This document shows positions 57,186 to 64,000 of a stretch of 64,000 nucleotides of DNA, in pieces. Position 1 is the stretch's first letter; each line of letters opens with the position of its first letter. Made by a program: the position numbers and the translations under genes. The stretch is from Burkholderia sp. Bp9143 (lineage in GTDB: Bacteria > Pseudomonadota > Gammaproteobacteria > Burkholderiales > Burkholderiaceae): positions 62,001-126,000 of the forward strand of contig NZ_QTPO01000015.1 of assembly GCF_003853645.1 (NCBI RefSeq), read 5' to 3'. The notes beneath the pieces were generated by a model. The model was given only the letters and a program-made list of their open reading frames with translations, was not told where the DNA came from and did not search any database.

Positions 57186-57695
57186 ATGACCGATTCCCAT
57201 CGCCACGCGCTCGAACAATGGACGTTCGACGCGTGGCCGCCGGCCGTCGTTTCGTTGTTCGACGGCACCGCGCTCGAATGCCATGCCGACTTCGCCGCAT
57301 CGCTGATCGTCGCGACCGACGACGGCCAGTTGCGCACGACGTTGCTCAGCGTCGGCGAGATCCATGCGCGCGACGCGCACACGCTGCTGCTCGCGCTATG
57401 GCCGCAATCGCGCGCGGCGCGCGCGCTGGCGCAACGGCGCGCGGCCGCGTTGACGCTCGTCGCGGATGGCGCATTCTTTCAGGCACAACTGAGGATCGAG
57501 CCGCTCGAAGGGGACTTCGGCGGACTGGCCGGGTTCGCTGCGACGATCACGCACGGCGATGCGCAGCGGGTCGGCTATGCGCGTCTCGCGACAGGTGTCA
57601 CGTTTGCGCTGGAAGGGGAGGCGCGCGCCGAGGTGCTCGCGCGCTGGCAGCGCCAGGTCGAGCACCTGCGGCGCGCGGCCGCGCGGCTTCAGTGA
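57186..57695 (+). CDS. Pyridoxamine-5'-phosphate-oxidase-like protein (tentative)
   Basis: A 169-residue soluble protein. The pattern [54 protein letters not shown], a strand, then a substrate-free hydrophobic strand and RIEPL, resembles the flavin-binding split barrel. The catalytic and FMN-binding residues are not obvious. ATG at 57186 was used; an earlier in-frame start at 57135 is possible. It overlaps the end of convergent rhlE by 7 nt. Confidence 0.5.
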   Translation: MTDSHRHALEQWTFDAWPPAVVSLFDGTALECHADFAASLIVATDDGQLRTTLLSVGEIHARDAHTLLLALWPQSRAARALAQRRAAALTLVADGAFFQAQLRIEPLEGDFGGLAGFAATITHGDAQRVGYARLATGVTFALEGEARAEVLARWQRQVEHLRRAAARLQ

Positions 57696-59146
57696 CCGCG
57701 CTGGCCGCTGCGCGACGAACGATTGCGGTTCGCGTGCGCGGCATTGCCGTTCGCGGGACGCGCGCCGTTGCCGCCTGACGGGCGACCGCCGCCGCTGGCG
57801 TTGCCGGTCGCGCCGCCAGCCGCGCGCGGCTTGGCCGCCTTCGCGGCCTTCGGTTGCGCATTGCCGTCGCGCTTCGCGGCCGGCTGGCCGGAGCCACCTG
57901 CACGCGGCTGGCGATTGCCGCCGCCACCGCCGCCACCGCCGCCACCGTTGCCGCCGCGCGGCTGCTGCCCGCGGCGTTGCTGGATCGGCTCCGGCTTCGC
58001 GTTCGGATCGGGTTCGAAGCCCGCGATCACTTCCTGCGGAATCTCGCGCTTGATCAGCCGCTCGATGTCGCGCAGCAACTGCTTCTCGTCGACGCACACG
58101 AGCGACACGGCTTCGCCGGTCGCGCCCGCGCGGCCCGTGCGGCCGATCCGGTGCACGTAATCTTCCGGCACGTTCGGCAGGTCGAAGTTGACGACGTGCG
58201 GCAACTGGTCGATGTCGATCCCGCGTGCGGCGATGTCGGTCGCGACCAGCACCTGCAGCGTGCTGTTCTTGAATTCCGCGAGCGCGCGCGTGCGGGCCGA
58301 CTGGCTCTTGTTGCCGTGGATCGCCATCGCGCTGATGCCGTCCTTCGTCAGCTGCTCGGCGAGCCGGTTCGCGCCGTGCTTGGTGCGTGTGAACACGAGC
58401 ACCTGGAACCAGTTGTGTTCGCGGATCAGGTGCGTGAGCAGTTCGCGCTTGCGATCGCGGTCGACCGGGTGGATCTTCTGCGCGACGCTTTCGGCGGTCG
58501 TGTTGCGGCGCGCGACTTCGATCAGCGCCGGCGAATCGAGCAGGCTGTCGGCGAGCGACTTGATCTCGTCGGAGAAGGTGGCCGAGAACAGCAGGTTCTG
58601 GCGCTGCGGCGGCAGCTTCGCGAGCACGCGCTTGATGTCGTGGATGAAGCCCATGTCGAGCATCCGGTCGGCTTCGTCGAGCACGAGGATGTCGAGATCC
58701 GACAGGTCGATCGTCTTCTGCTGCATGTGGTCGAGCAGACGGCCCGGCGTCGCGACGACGATGTCGACGCCGCGCTTGAGCGCATCGATCTGCGGATTGA
58801 TGCTGACGCCGCCGAACATCACGGTCGAGCGCAGCTTCAGGTACTTGCTGTACGCGCGCACGCTTTCCTCGACCTGTGCGGCGAGTTCGCGCGTCGGCGT
58901 CAGGATCAGCGCGCGCACCGCGCGCTTCGCGCCGCGATGCTCGGCGTAGAACGTGTGCAGGCGCTGCAGGATCGGCAGCGTGAAGCCGGCGGTCTTGCCG
59001 GTGCCGGTCTGTGCGCCGGCGAGCAGGTCGCCGCCGCCGAGGACGGCAGGGATCGCCTGTTGCTGGATGGGCGTCGGCGACGTGTAGCCGAGCTCGTTGA
59101 CCGCCTTGACGAGCGGTTCGGCCAAGCCGAGAGATTCGAAAGACAT
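57689..59146 (-). CDS. rhlE: DEAD-box RNA helicase RhlE
   Basis: ATP-dependent RNA helicase of 485 residues. The Q motif ([14 protein letters not shown]), Walker [13 protein letters not shown] (VLDEADRML), SAT (FSATFSDEI) and the C-terminal [10 protein letters not shown] motif are all present in order. The last 100 residues are low-complexity Gly/Arg/Asn/Pro (RGG-like), a feature of RhlE/CsdA-type helicases that bind RNA loosely. The start at 59146 (MSFESLG) was chosen. It overlaps the convergent barrel gene. Confidence 0.95.
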   Translation of the reverse strand: MSFESLGLAEPLVKAVNELGYTSPTPIQQQAIPAVLGGGDLLAGAQTGTGKTAGFTLPILQRLHTFYAEHRGAKRAVRALILTPTRELAAQVEESVRAYSKYLKLRSTVMFGGVSINPQIDALKRGVDIVVATPGRLLDHMQQKTIDLSDLDILVLDEADRMLDMGFIHDIKRVLAKLPPQRQNLLFSATFSDEIKSLADSLLDSPALIEVARRNTTAESVAQKIHPVDRDRKRELLTHLIREHNWFQVLVFTRTKHGANRLAEQLTKDGISAMAIHGNKSQSARTRALAEFKNSTLQVLVATDIAARGIDIDQLPHVVNFDLPNVPEDYVHRIGRTGRAGATGEAVSLVCVDEKQLLRDIERLIKREIPQEVIAGFEPDPNAKPEPIQQRRGQQPRGGNGGGGGGGGGGNRQPRAGGSGQPAAKRDGNAQPKAAKAAKPRAAGGATGNASGGGRPSGGNGARPANGNAAHANRNRSSRSGQRGH

Positions 59147-59164
59147 AGATACCACTCTTGAGTT

Positions 59165-60514
59165 TTATGATCGGCGACGCCTCGCGCGGCCCGCGCGGGG
59201 AACAGCGTCGCAAAAAAAGCAAAGGGGCGCGGAACGCAGGTCGCTCACCTGTTGCGGCGAGATCGGCGTACCGTTGTTGCCCCACGACATCCGGATATAC
59301 GTGACGACTGCCGCGACTTCCTGGTTCGACAGCGACTGTGCGAACGGCGGCATCCCGTACGGACGCGGATTCTTGAACGTGCTCGGCGGATAGCCGCCAT
59401 TCAGCACCATGCGGATCGGGTTGACTGCCGATTCCATCACGATCGAATGGTTGCCCGCGAGCGGCGGATACGCCGGCGGCTTGCCCGAGCCGGTTTCGGC
59501 ATGGCACGTCGCGCAGTTGTCCGCGTAGATCTTCTTGCCCTGGTCGAACAGCGTGTTGCCGAATTGCTTCGACGGCTCGTACTGCATGTTCTTCGGTGCT
59601 TCAGCCTTCTGCGGAATCGACTTCAGGTACGTCGACATGGCGCGCGTATCTTCGTCGCTCATGTACTGCAGGCTGTTGTGCACGACGTCGGCCATCGGGC
59701 CGAACACCGCGCCCTTGTTCGACACGCCGGCCTGCAGCAGATTCGACAGCTCCTGCACGTGCCAGTCGCCGAGGCCGAGTTCCTTGTCGTTCGTCAGCGA
59801 CGGCGCATACCAGTTCTGCAGCGGGATCAGGCCGCCCGCGAAGGCTGCCGAGCTCACCGGGCCGCCCATCATGTTGATCGACGTGTGGCACATCGAGCAG
59901 TGGCCGAGGCCTTCGACGAGGTACGCGCCGCGGTTCCATTCGACCGACTTGGTCGGATCCGGCTTGTACTCGCCTTCCTTGAAGAACAGCGTGCGCCAGC
60001 CGATCAGCAGGTTGCGGTTGTTGAACGGGAACTTCAGTTCGTGCGGACGGCTCGGCACCGAGACCGGCGGGACCGAACGCAGGTACGCGTAGATCGCGTC
60101 CGAGTCGGCGCGCGTGACCTTCGTGTAGCTCGCGAACGGGAAGCCCGGATAGAGCAGGCTGCCGTCCTTCGAACGGCCGGTGTGCATCGCGCGATAGAAG
60201 TCGTCCGACGTCCACTTGCCGATGCCGTCCTTGTCGTCCGGCGTGATGTTCGGCGTGTACATCGTGCCGAACGGCGTCGCCATCGGCAGGCCGCCCGCGA
60301 ACGACTTGCCGCCGCGCACGGTGTGGCACGCGATACAGTCGCCGACGCGCGCGAGGTATTCGCCCTTCTTGATCAGCGCGGCCTGGTCGGCCGGCGTGGC
60401 CGCGACGGCGGCAGCGCCGTGCAGCGTGTCGTTGCCCGGCCACAGGACCGGCACGAGGGCGGCAGCCGCGACGATCGCGACAGCCGAGAGTGCAAACAGG
60501 GACTTGCGTTTCAT
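59165..60514 (-). CDS. Three-haem c-type cytochrome (alcohol/gluconate dehydrogenase subunit type)
   Basis: A 449-residue exported cytochrome with a signal/anchor at residues 5-25 and three haem sites: CIACH (60-64), CSMCH (206-210) and CATCH (334-338). The SFAGGLPMATPFGTMYTPNITPD segment is typical of the cytochrome subunit of membrane-bound gluconate, sorbitol or alcohol dehydrogenases. No flavin or PQQ catalytic subunit follows, so its partner lies elsewhere. The C-terminal tail (APLCFFCDA ... RARRRRS) has a CXXC without His and a strongly basic end, unusual for the family. Confidence 0.85.
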   Translation of the reverse strand: MKRKSLFALSAVAIVAAAALVPVLWPGNDTLHGAAAVAATPADQAALIKKGEYLARVGDCIACHTVRGGKSFAGGLPMATPFGTMYTPNITPDDKDGIGKWTSDDFYRAMHTGRSKDGSLLYPGFPFASYTKVTRADSDAIYAYLRSVPPVSVPSRPHELKFPFNNRNLLIGWRTLFFKEGEYKPDPTKSVEWNRGAYLVEGLGHCSMCHTSINMMGGPVSSAAFAGGLIPLQNWYAPSLTNDKELGLGDWHVQELSNLLQAGVSNKGAVFGPMADVVHNSLQYMSDEDTRAMSTYLKSIPQKAEAPKNMQYEPSKQFGNTLFDQGKKIYADNCATCHAETGSGKPPAYPPLAGNHSIVMESAVNPIRMVLNGGYPPSTFKNPRPYGMPPFAQSLSNQEVAAVVTYIRMSWGNNGTPISPQQVSDLRSAPLCFFCDAVPRAGRARRRRS

Positions 60515-60533
60515 TGTGTCTGTCTCCCTTGCC

Positions 60534-61298
60534 TTATTGCGGTTCGCTGCCGCAGGCGAGCGGAGTCTTCATCGAACGCGCCGGGGCCGGCACGGGGTTG
60601 GCGGGCGCCGGTTGTGCGGCGAGCCATGCGGTCACGGCCGTCACGTCTTCGTCCGACAGCTTCGACGCGATGTCGTGCATGCAATCCGGTGCCTTCGCGT
60701 GGCGGTTGCCCGAACGCCATGCGCCGAGCTGTGCGCTCAGGTAATCGGCGTGCAGGCCGACGAGGCCCGGGATCGCCGGCTGCATGCCGGTCAGCCCTGC
60801 GCCGTGGCAGGCCACGCAGGCCGGCAGCTTGCGCGACGGATCGCCTTGCGTGACGAGTTGCTTGCCGCGCGCGAGCGTGGCAGCCGGCAGCGTCGGCTTG
60901 GCCGGCGTCGGGTACGGCGGGCGCTCGGCCGAGAAGTGCTCGGCGATCTCTTTCAGGTAATCGTCGTTCAGGTACGTCAGCAGATAGTTCATCGGCGGGT
61001 ACTTGCGCCGGCCGTCACGGAAGTTGACGAGCTGGTTGTACAGGTACTCCGCCGGCTTGCCGGCAAGACGCGGGAAATAGTCGTTGTCCGTGCCCTGGCC
61101 GTGAACGCCGTGACATGCGGTACAGCCGCGCACGCGCTCGGCCATCGTATCGGGTGCCTTGAGCGGCGCCTGCTGGGCGTGCGCTTGCTCCGTGGGCTTG
61201 GTCTGCGCTTGAGCAGCGCTCGTAAGGCCCGCGCCGCCGATCAACAGAACGGCGAGCAGCGGACGGAAGAGGCGTCTTGAAGACACACGAGACTCCAT
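60534..61298 (-). CDS. Diheme c4-type cytochrome
   Basis: A 254-residue periplasmic cytochrome with a signal peptide (RRLFRPLLAVLLIGGAGLTSAAQA) and two haem sites, CTACH (59-63) and CVACH (161-165), each heading a class I cytochrome fold (pattern KPAEYLYNQLVNFRDGRR, then ADYLSAQLGAWRSGNR). It precedes the three-haem cytochrome by 19 nt, so they are one operon and probably exchange electrons. Family function: electron transfer to terminal oxidases. Confidence 0.9.
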   Translation of the reverse strand: MESRVSSRRLFRPLLAVLLIGGAGLTSAAQAQTKPTEQAHAQQAPLKAPDTMAERVRGCTACHGVHGQGTDNDYFPRLAGKPAEYLYNQLVNFRDGRRKYPPMNYLLTYLNDDYLKEIAEHFSAERPPYPTPAKPTLPAATLARGKQLVTQGDPSRKLPACVACHGAGLTGMQPAIPGLVGLHADYLSAQLGAWRSGNRHAKAPDCMHDIASKLSDEDVTAVTAWLAAQPAPANPVPAPARSMKTPLACGSEPQ

Positions 61299-61676
61299 GA
61301 TTATTCGTCGGGGACCTTGTCCGGGCTACGATCGGCTCGGCGCATGGACGGCAGGACAGCCGGGCTGCTGCGACGCGGCATTCTATCATCGATGGGTAAT
61401 GACGGCTATTTGGCAAAAGGACAGCGGTTCCTGTCTGTTTGCGACTTGCGACAATTTGACGCGCATTGCACCGCCGCAATGTGAACTGGCGTGCGTTTTC
61501 ACCATCGAAGACCGTACACTCGCGGGTCGCGCGGCGCCGCCTCCGCCGCAGATCCAGTCATTTCTCCCGTTTCCGGATTCATCGATGACGTTCCTTACCG
61601 TGCCGTTGCCGTCTTCCCGTTGTCGTTCCACTTGCCGCCGCACCGCCGGCCGACCGTTCCCGGGAGGGCGCGCGCG
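61299..61676. other. Divergent intergenic region cytochrome c4 / CopD-like gene
   Basis: No gene recognised in 378 bases. It holds the inverted repeat CATTGC-ACCGCC-GCAATG (61464-61481) and less GC-rich DNA around 61380-61470 (TATTTGGCAAAAGGACAGCG, TGCGACAATTTGACGCGC) that probably contains the promoters. GGGAGG at 61661-61666 is the ribosome-binding site of the CopD-like gene. Confidence 0.4.
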
Positions 61677-62609
61677 ATGAGGATCGACAGCTTGTGGATC
61701 GGGCAGGTCGCGCTGGCGGCGTTGATGGACGCGACGTTCGCAATGGCGGTCGGCTCGGCGCTGCTCAAGGCGTGGCTCGGCAAGGATGGTGCACGGCCGG
61801 TCGTCGCACCGTCGCATCCTGCCTGGCTGCGCGCGCAACATTCGCTGGTCGCGGCGGCGCTGGCGCTCGTGCTCGCCGATCTAGGCTGGCTGGTGTACGA
61901 AGCCGCGTCGATGAGCGGCGCGGGGCTCGGCGGCGCGTTCGCCGCGATTCCCGTCATGCTCACGCAGACGCACGCGGGCTTCGCGTGGAGCGTCGCGTTC
62001 GCCGGCGCCGTGGTGCTCGCGATCGTCGCGCTGGCGAAGCCGGACGGCCCGCTCGCGCACGCGGTGCTGTGGCTCGCGGTGATCGTGGTCGCGGCCGGCA
62101 AGGCGTCGCTCGGTCATGCGGCCGACACGGGCGCGCTGTCCGCGGCGGTCGGCGTGCAGACGCTGCACCTGCTCGCCACCGCGGTGTGGGGTGGCCTCGT
62201 GCTCGCGGGCGGGCTCGCGGTGCTGCCGGTGCTCGGCTCGTCGGTCGCGCGCGGCGCGCTGATCCGGATAGGCCAGCACCTGTCGCGTACGTCGGTGATC
62301 GCGGTCGTCTTCGTGCTCGGCACGGGCGTGCTCAATGCGCTGCGCGGGCTCGGCGGCTCGCTCGCGCCGCTCGACGGCAGCACGTGGGGGCGCGTGCTGC
62401 TGCTCAAGCTGCTGCTCGTCGCGCTCGCGCTCGTGCTCGGCGGGCTGAACCGCTTCTCGGCGCTGCCGCGCCTGCGCCGTACCGCGTCGACCGAGGACGC
62501 GCACACGTTCCGCAACATCCTGCATCTCGAGGCGCTGACGATGATCGGCGTGTTCGTCGCGGCCGCGGTGCTGGCGTCCTGCGTGCCGGGGTTCGCGGCG
62601 CTCGGCTGA
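61677..62609 (+). CDS. CopD-family membrane protein
   Basis: A 310-residue membrane protein with about eight hydrophobic helices. Features include MDATFAMAVGSALLKAWLG at the start, HAGFAWSVAF, the HLLATAVWGGLVLAGGLAVLP segment (a histidine often involved in copper handling in CopD) and the last helix MIGVFVAAAVLASCVPG. The family is associated with copper import or homeostasis in the inner membrane. GGGAGG precedes ATG 61677 by about 10 nt. No CopC partner is in the window. It is divergent from the cytochromes. Confidence 0.78.
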   Translation: MRIDSLWIGQVALAALMDATFAMAVGSALLKAWLGKDGARPVVAPSHPAWLRAQHSLVAAALALVLADLGWLVYEAASMSGAGLGGAFAAIPVMLTQTHAGFAWSVAFAGAVVLAIVALAKPDGPLAHAVLWLAVIVVAAGKASLGHAADTGALSAAVGVQTLHLLATAVWGGLVLAGGLAVLPVLGSSVARGALIRIGQHLSRTSVIAVVFVLGTGVLNALRGLGGSLAPLDGSTWGRVLLLKLLLVALALVLGGLNRFSALPRLRRTASTEDAHTFRNILHLEALTMIGVFVAAAVLASCVPGFAALG

Positions 62610-62669
62610 CGGCCGGGCCGGCGCGGCGCAGGGCAGGGCGTCCGCGCGCCGCGTATTGCAGATGCAAGA

Positions 62670-62692
62670 ACGGCCGCCTGTCGGGCGGCCGT
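62670..62692. terminator. Possible terminator hairpin between copD-like gene and dgoD
   Basis: Nine-base stem ACGGCCGCC / GGCGGCCGT with a 5-nt loop, 60 nt after the CopD stop and 56 nt after the dgoD stop on the other strand. There is no clean T-run on either side (TTCTTGC on the minus strand), so it is a weak call. Confidence 0.4.
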
Positions 62693-62748
62693 CTCGAAGA
62701 CGATGCGCGGCATGCCCGCCGCGCAATGCACGTCATCTCAGCGCTGCA

Positions 62749-63897
62749 TCACCACTCGGCGACGCTGCCGTCCGCGTGGCGCCACACTGGGTTGCGCCAG
62801 CGGTGGCCGGTCTTCGCCATCTCGCGCACCTTCTCCTCGTTGACGTCGATGCCGAGCCCCGGGCCCTGCGGGATCGCGACGAAGCCGTCTTCGTAGCGGA
62901 ACACCTCGGGGTTGCGCAGGTAGTCGAGCAGGTCGTTGCCCTGGTTGTAATGGATGCCGAGGCTCTGTTCCTGGATGAACGCGTTGTAGCTGACCGCATC
63001 GAGCTGCAGGCACGCGGCCAGCGCGATCGGGCCGAGCGGGCAGTGCAGCGCGAGCGCGACGTCGTAGCTTTCCGCGAGCGTCGCGATCTTGCGGCATTCG
63101 GTGATGCCGCCCGCGTGCGACGCATCGGGCTGGATGATGTCGACGTAGCCGCCGGCGAGAATGTGCTTGAAGTCCCAGCGCGAGTAGAGCCGCTCGCCGA
63201 GCGCGATCGGCGTGTTGGTCTGGTTGACGATGTCGCGCAGCGCCTCGGCGTTCTCCGACAGCACCGGCTCCTCGATGAACATCAGCTTGTACGGATCGAG
63301 CTCCTTCGCGAGCACTTTCGCCATCGGCTTGTGCACGCGGCCGTGGAAGTCGACGCCGATCCCGACGTGCGGGCCGACCGCGTCGCGCACCGCCGCGACG
63401 TTCGCGATCACCTGCTCGACCTTGTCGTGGGTGTCGACGATCTGCAACTCCTCGGAGCCGTTCATCTTCACGGCCTTGAAGCCGCGCTCGACCACCGCGC
63501 GCGCGTTGTTCGCGACGTCGCTCGGCCGGTCGCCGCCGATCCACGAATACACCTTGATGCGGTCGCGCACCTGGCCGCCGAGCAGCGCATGCACGGGCAC
63601 GCCGTGATGCTTGCCCTTGATGTCCCACAGCGCCTGGTCGACGCCCGCGATCGCGCTCATCATGATCGGGCCGCCGCGATAGAAGCCGGCGCGGTACATG
63701 ACCTGCCAGTGATCCTCGATCAGCAGCGGGTCGCGGCCGACCAGGTAGTCGGCGAGTTCCTGCACTGCGGCCTCGACGGTGTGCGCGCGGCCTTCGACGA
63801 TCGGTTCGCCCCAGCCGACGATTCCTTCGTCGGTTTCGATCTTGAGGAACAGCCAGCGCGGCGGGACGACGAAGGTTTCGAGGCGGGTAATTTTCAT
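62749..63897 (-). CDS. dgoD: D-galactonate dehydratase
   Basis: Enolase-superfamily (mandelate-racemase-like) enzyme of 382 residues, the length of E. coli DgoD; it dehydrates D-galactonate to 2-keto-3-deoxygalactonate. The metal-binding Asp/Glu/Glu are visible in [16 protein letters not shown] and [11 protein letters not shown], and the catalytic His in [21 protein letters not shown]. The start ATKI-like [20 protein letters not shown] at 63897 is conserved. No other dgo genes are in the window; further ones may lie to the right. Confidence 0.94.
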   Translation of the reverse strand: MKITRLETFVVPPRWLFLKIETDEGIVGWGEPIVEGRAHTVEAAVQELADYLVGRDPLLIEDHWQVMYRAGFYRGGPIMMSAIAGVDQALWDIKGKHHGVPVHALLGGQVRDRIKVYSWIGGDRPSDVANNARAVVERGFKAVKMNGSEELQIVDTHDKVEQVIANVAAVRDAVGPHVGIGVDFHGRVHKPMAKVLAKELDPYKLMFIEEPVLSENAEALRDIVNQTNTPIALGERLYSRWDFKHILAGGYVDIIQPDASHAGGITECRKIATLAESYDVALALHCPLGPIALAACLQLDAVSYNAFIQEQSLGIHYNQGNDLLDYLRNPEVFRYEDGFVAIPQGPGLGIDVNEEKVREMAKTGHRWRNPVWRHADGSVAEW

Positions 63898-64000
63898 GGC
63901 GCGAGTCTCCAGGGTTGACCGGCGCGGACGCGGCGCCGGTCGAGTACGTGACGATTATCCTAGCGTAGCCCGCTAAAAAATAGTATTAATAGCACTATTG
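63898..64000. promoter_or_regulatory. dgoD upstream region with AT-rich inverted repeat
   Basis: The last 103 bases include a strikingly AT-rich end with the inverted repeat AATAGT (63979-63984) and ACTATT (63994-63999) around a 9-nt spacer. It is a candidate operator for a sugar-acid regulator such as a GntR-type protein upstream of dgoD. The window ends here, so the site may be incomplete. Confidence 0.45.

Noticed and set aside
1-64000. CRISPR arrays, insertion sequences, prophage, integrons, tRNA or rRNA genes
   Set aside because: No regularly spaced repeats, transposase or integrase, or tRNA/rRNA pattern was seen anywhere in the window.

Overview
This GC-rich window is almost certainly chromosomal DNA of a Burkholderia species, most likely of the Burkholderia cepacia complex. 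The reasons are the strong G/C bias at third codon positions, the order amgK-murU / lptD-surA-pdxA-rsmA, a glyQ-glyS-gmhB-plsC operon, a miaB-phoH-ybeY-corC-lnt cluster, Burkholderia-type porin and cyo genes, and the absence of mobile elements, rRNA, tRNA or CRISPR. It is about 56 protein genes packed tightly on both strands. The species is an inference; no 16S or typing gene is present.

Layout. 0.5-6.4 kb: cytochrome bo3 quinol oxidase cyoABCD, a membrane fatty acid desaturase, then fdhD. 6.5-11.4 kb: a nitrate-reductase-associated protein, a YciA-type thioesterase, an Atm1-type ABC exporter, and the cell-wall recycling pair murU/amgK. 11.6-17.3 kb: the envelope operon lptD-surA-pdxA-rsmA, closed by a clear terminator. 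17.4-19.1 kb: an EamA exporter and glyoxalase I. 19.2-24.6 kb (minus): glyQ-glyS-gmhB-plsC and a YgjP-like protease. 25-34 kb: a TPR/glycosyltransferase-like protein, then a minus-strand block miaB-phoH-ybeY-chaC-small lipoprotein-corC-lnt. 34.2-38.5 kb: a LysR/MFS divergent pair, an XRE-cupin regulator, and an FMN riboswitch controlling ribB. A 57-codon ORF with a double-glycine leader (38.7 kb) follows.

The most interesting region is 39.0-48.2 kb. A LacI-type regulator sits between two operons. One (minus) encodes two TIM-barrel sugar/cyclitol isomerases, a porin, an inositol-2-dehydrogenase-like oxidoreductase and a HAD phosphatase. The other (plus) encodes a three-histidine-box diiron oxygenase, a MocE-type Rieske ferredoxin and a ferredoxin reductase. 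This set resembles the rhizopine (O-methyl-inosamine) demethylation and catabolism genes mocDEF plus mocA/mocC of rhizobia. Both operons carry upstream the same 22-nt site (21 of 22 bases identical, same orientation toward the structural genes), which predicts a shared LacI-family operator. I propose a cyclitol-ether catabolic regulon; the substrate is unknown.

48.2-54.1 kb holds the glycerol regulon: glpF, glpK and glpD on the minus strand, a near-perfect GlpR-type operator before glpD, and a DeoR-family regulator. 54.3-63.9 kb contains a gamma-glutamyltransferase-family protein, a ferritin-like diiron protein, a small flavin-barrel-like protein, the RhlE-type helicase, two c-type cytochromes (three and two haems), a CopD-like membrane protein and galactonate dehydratase dgoD.
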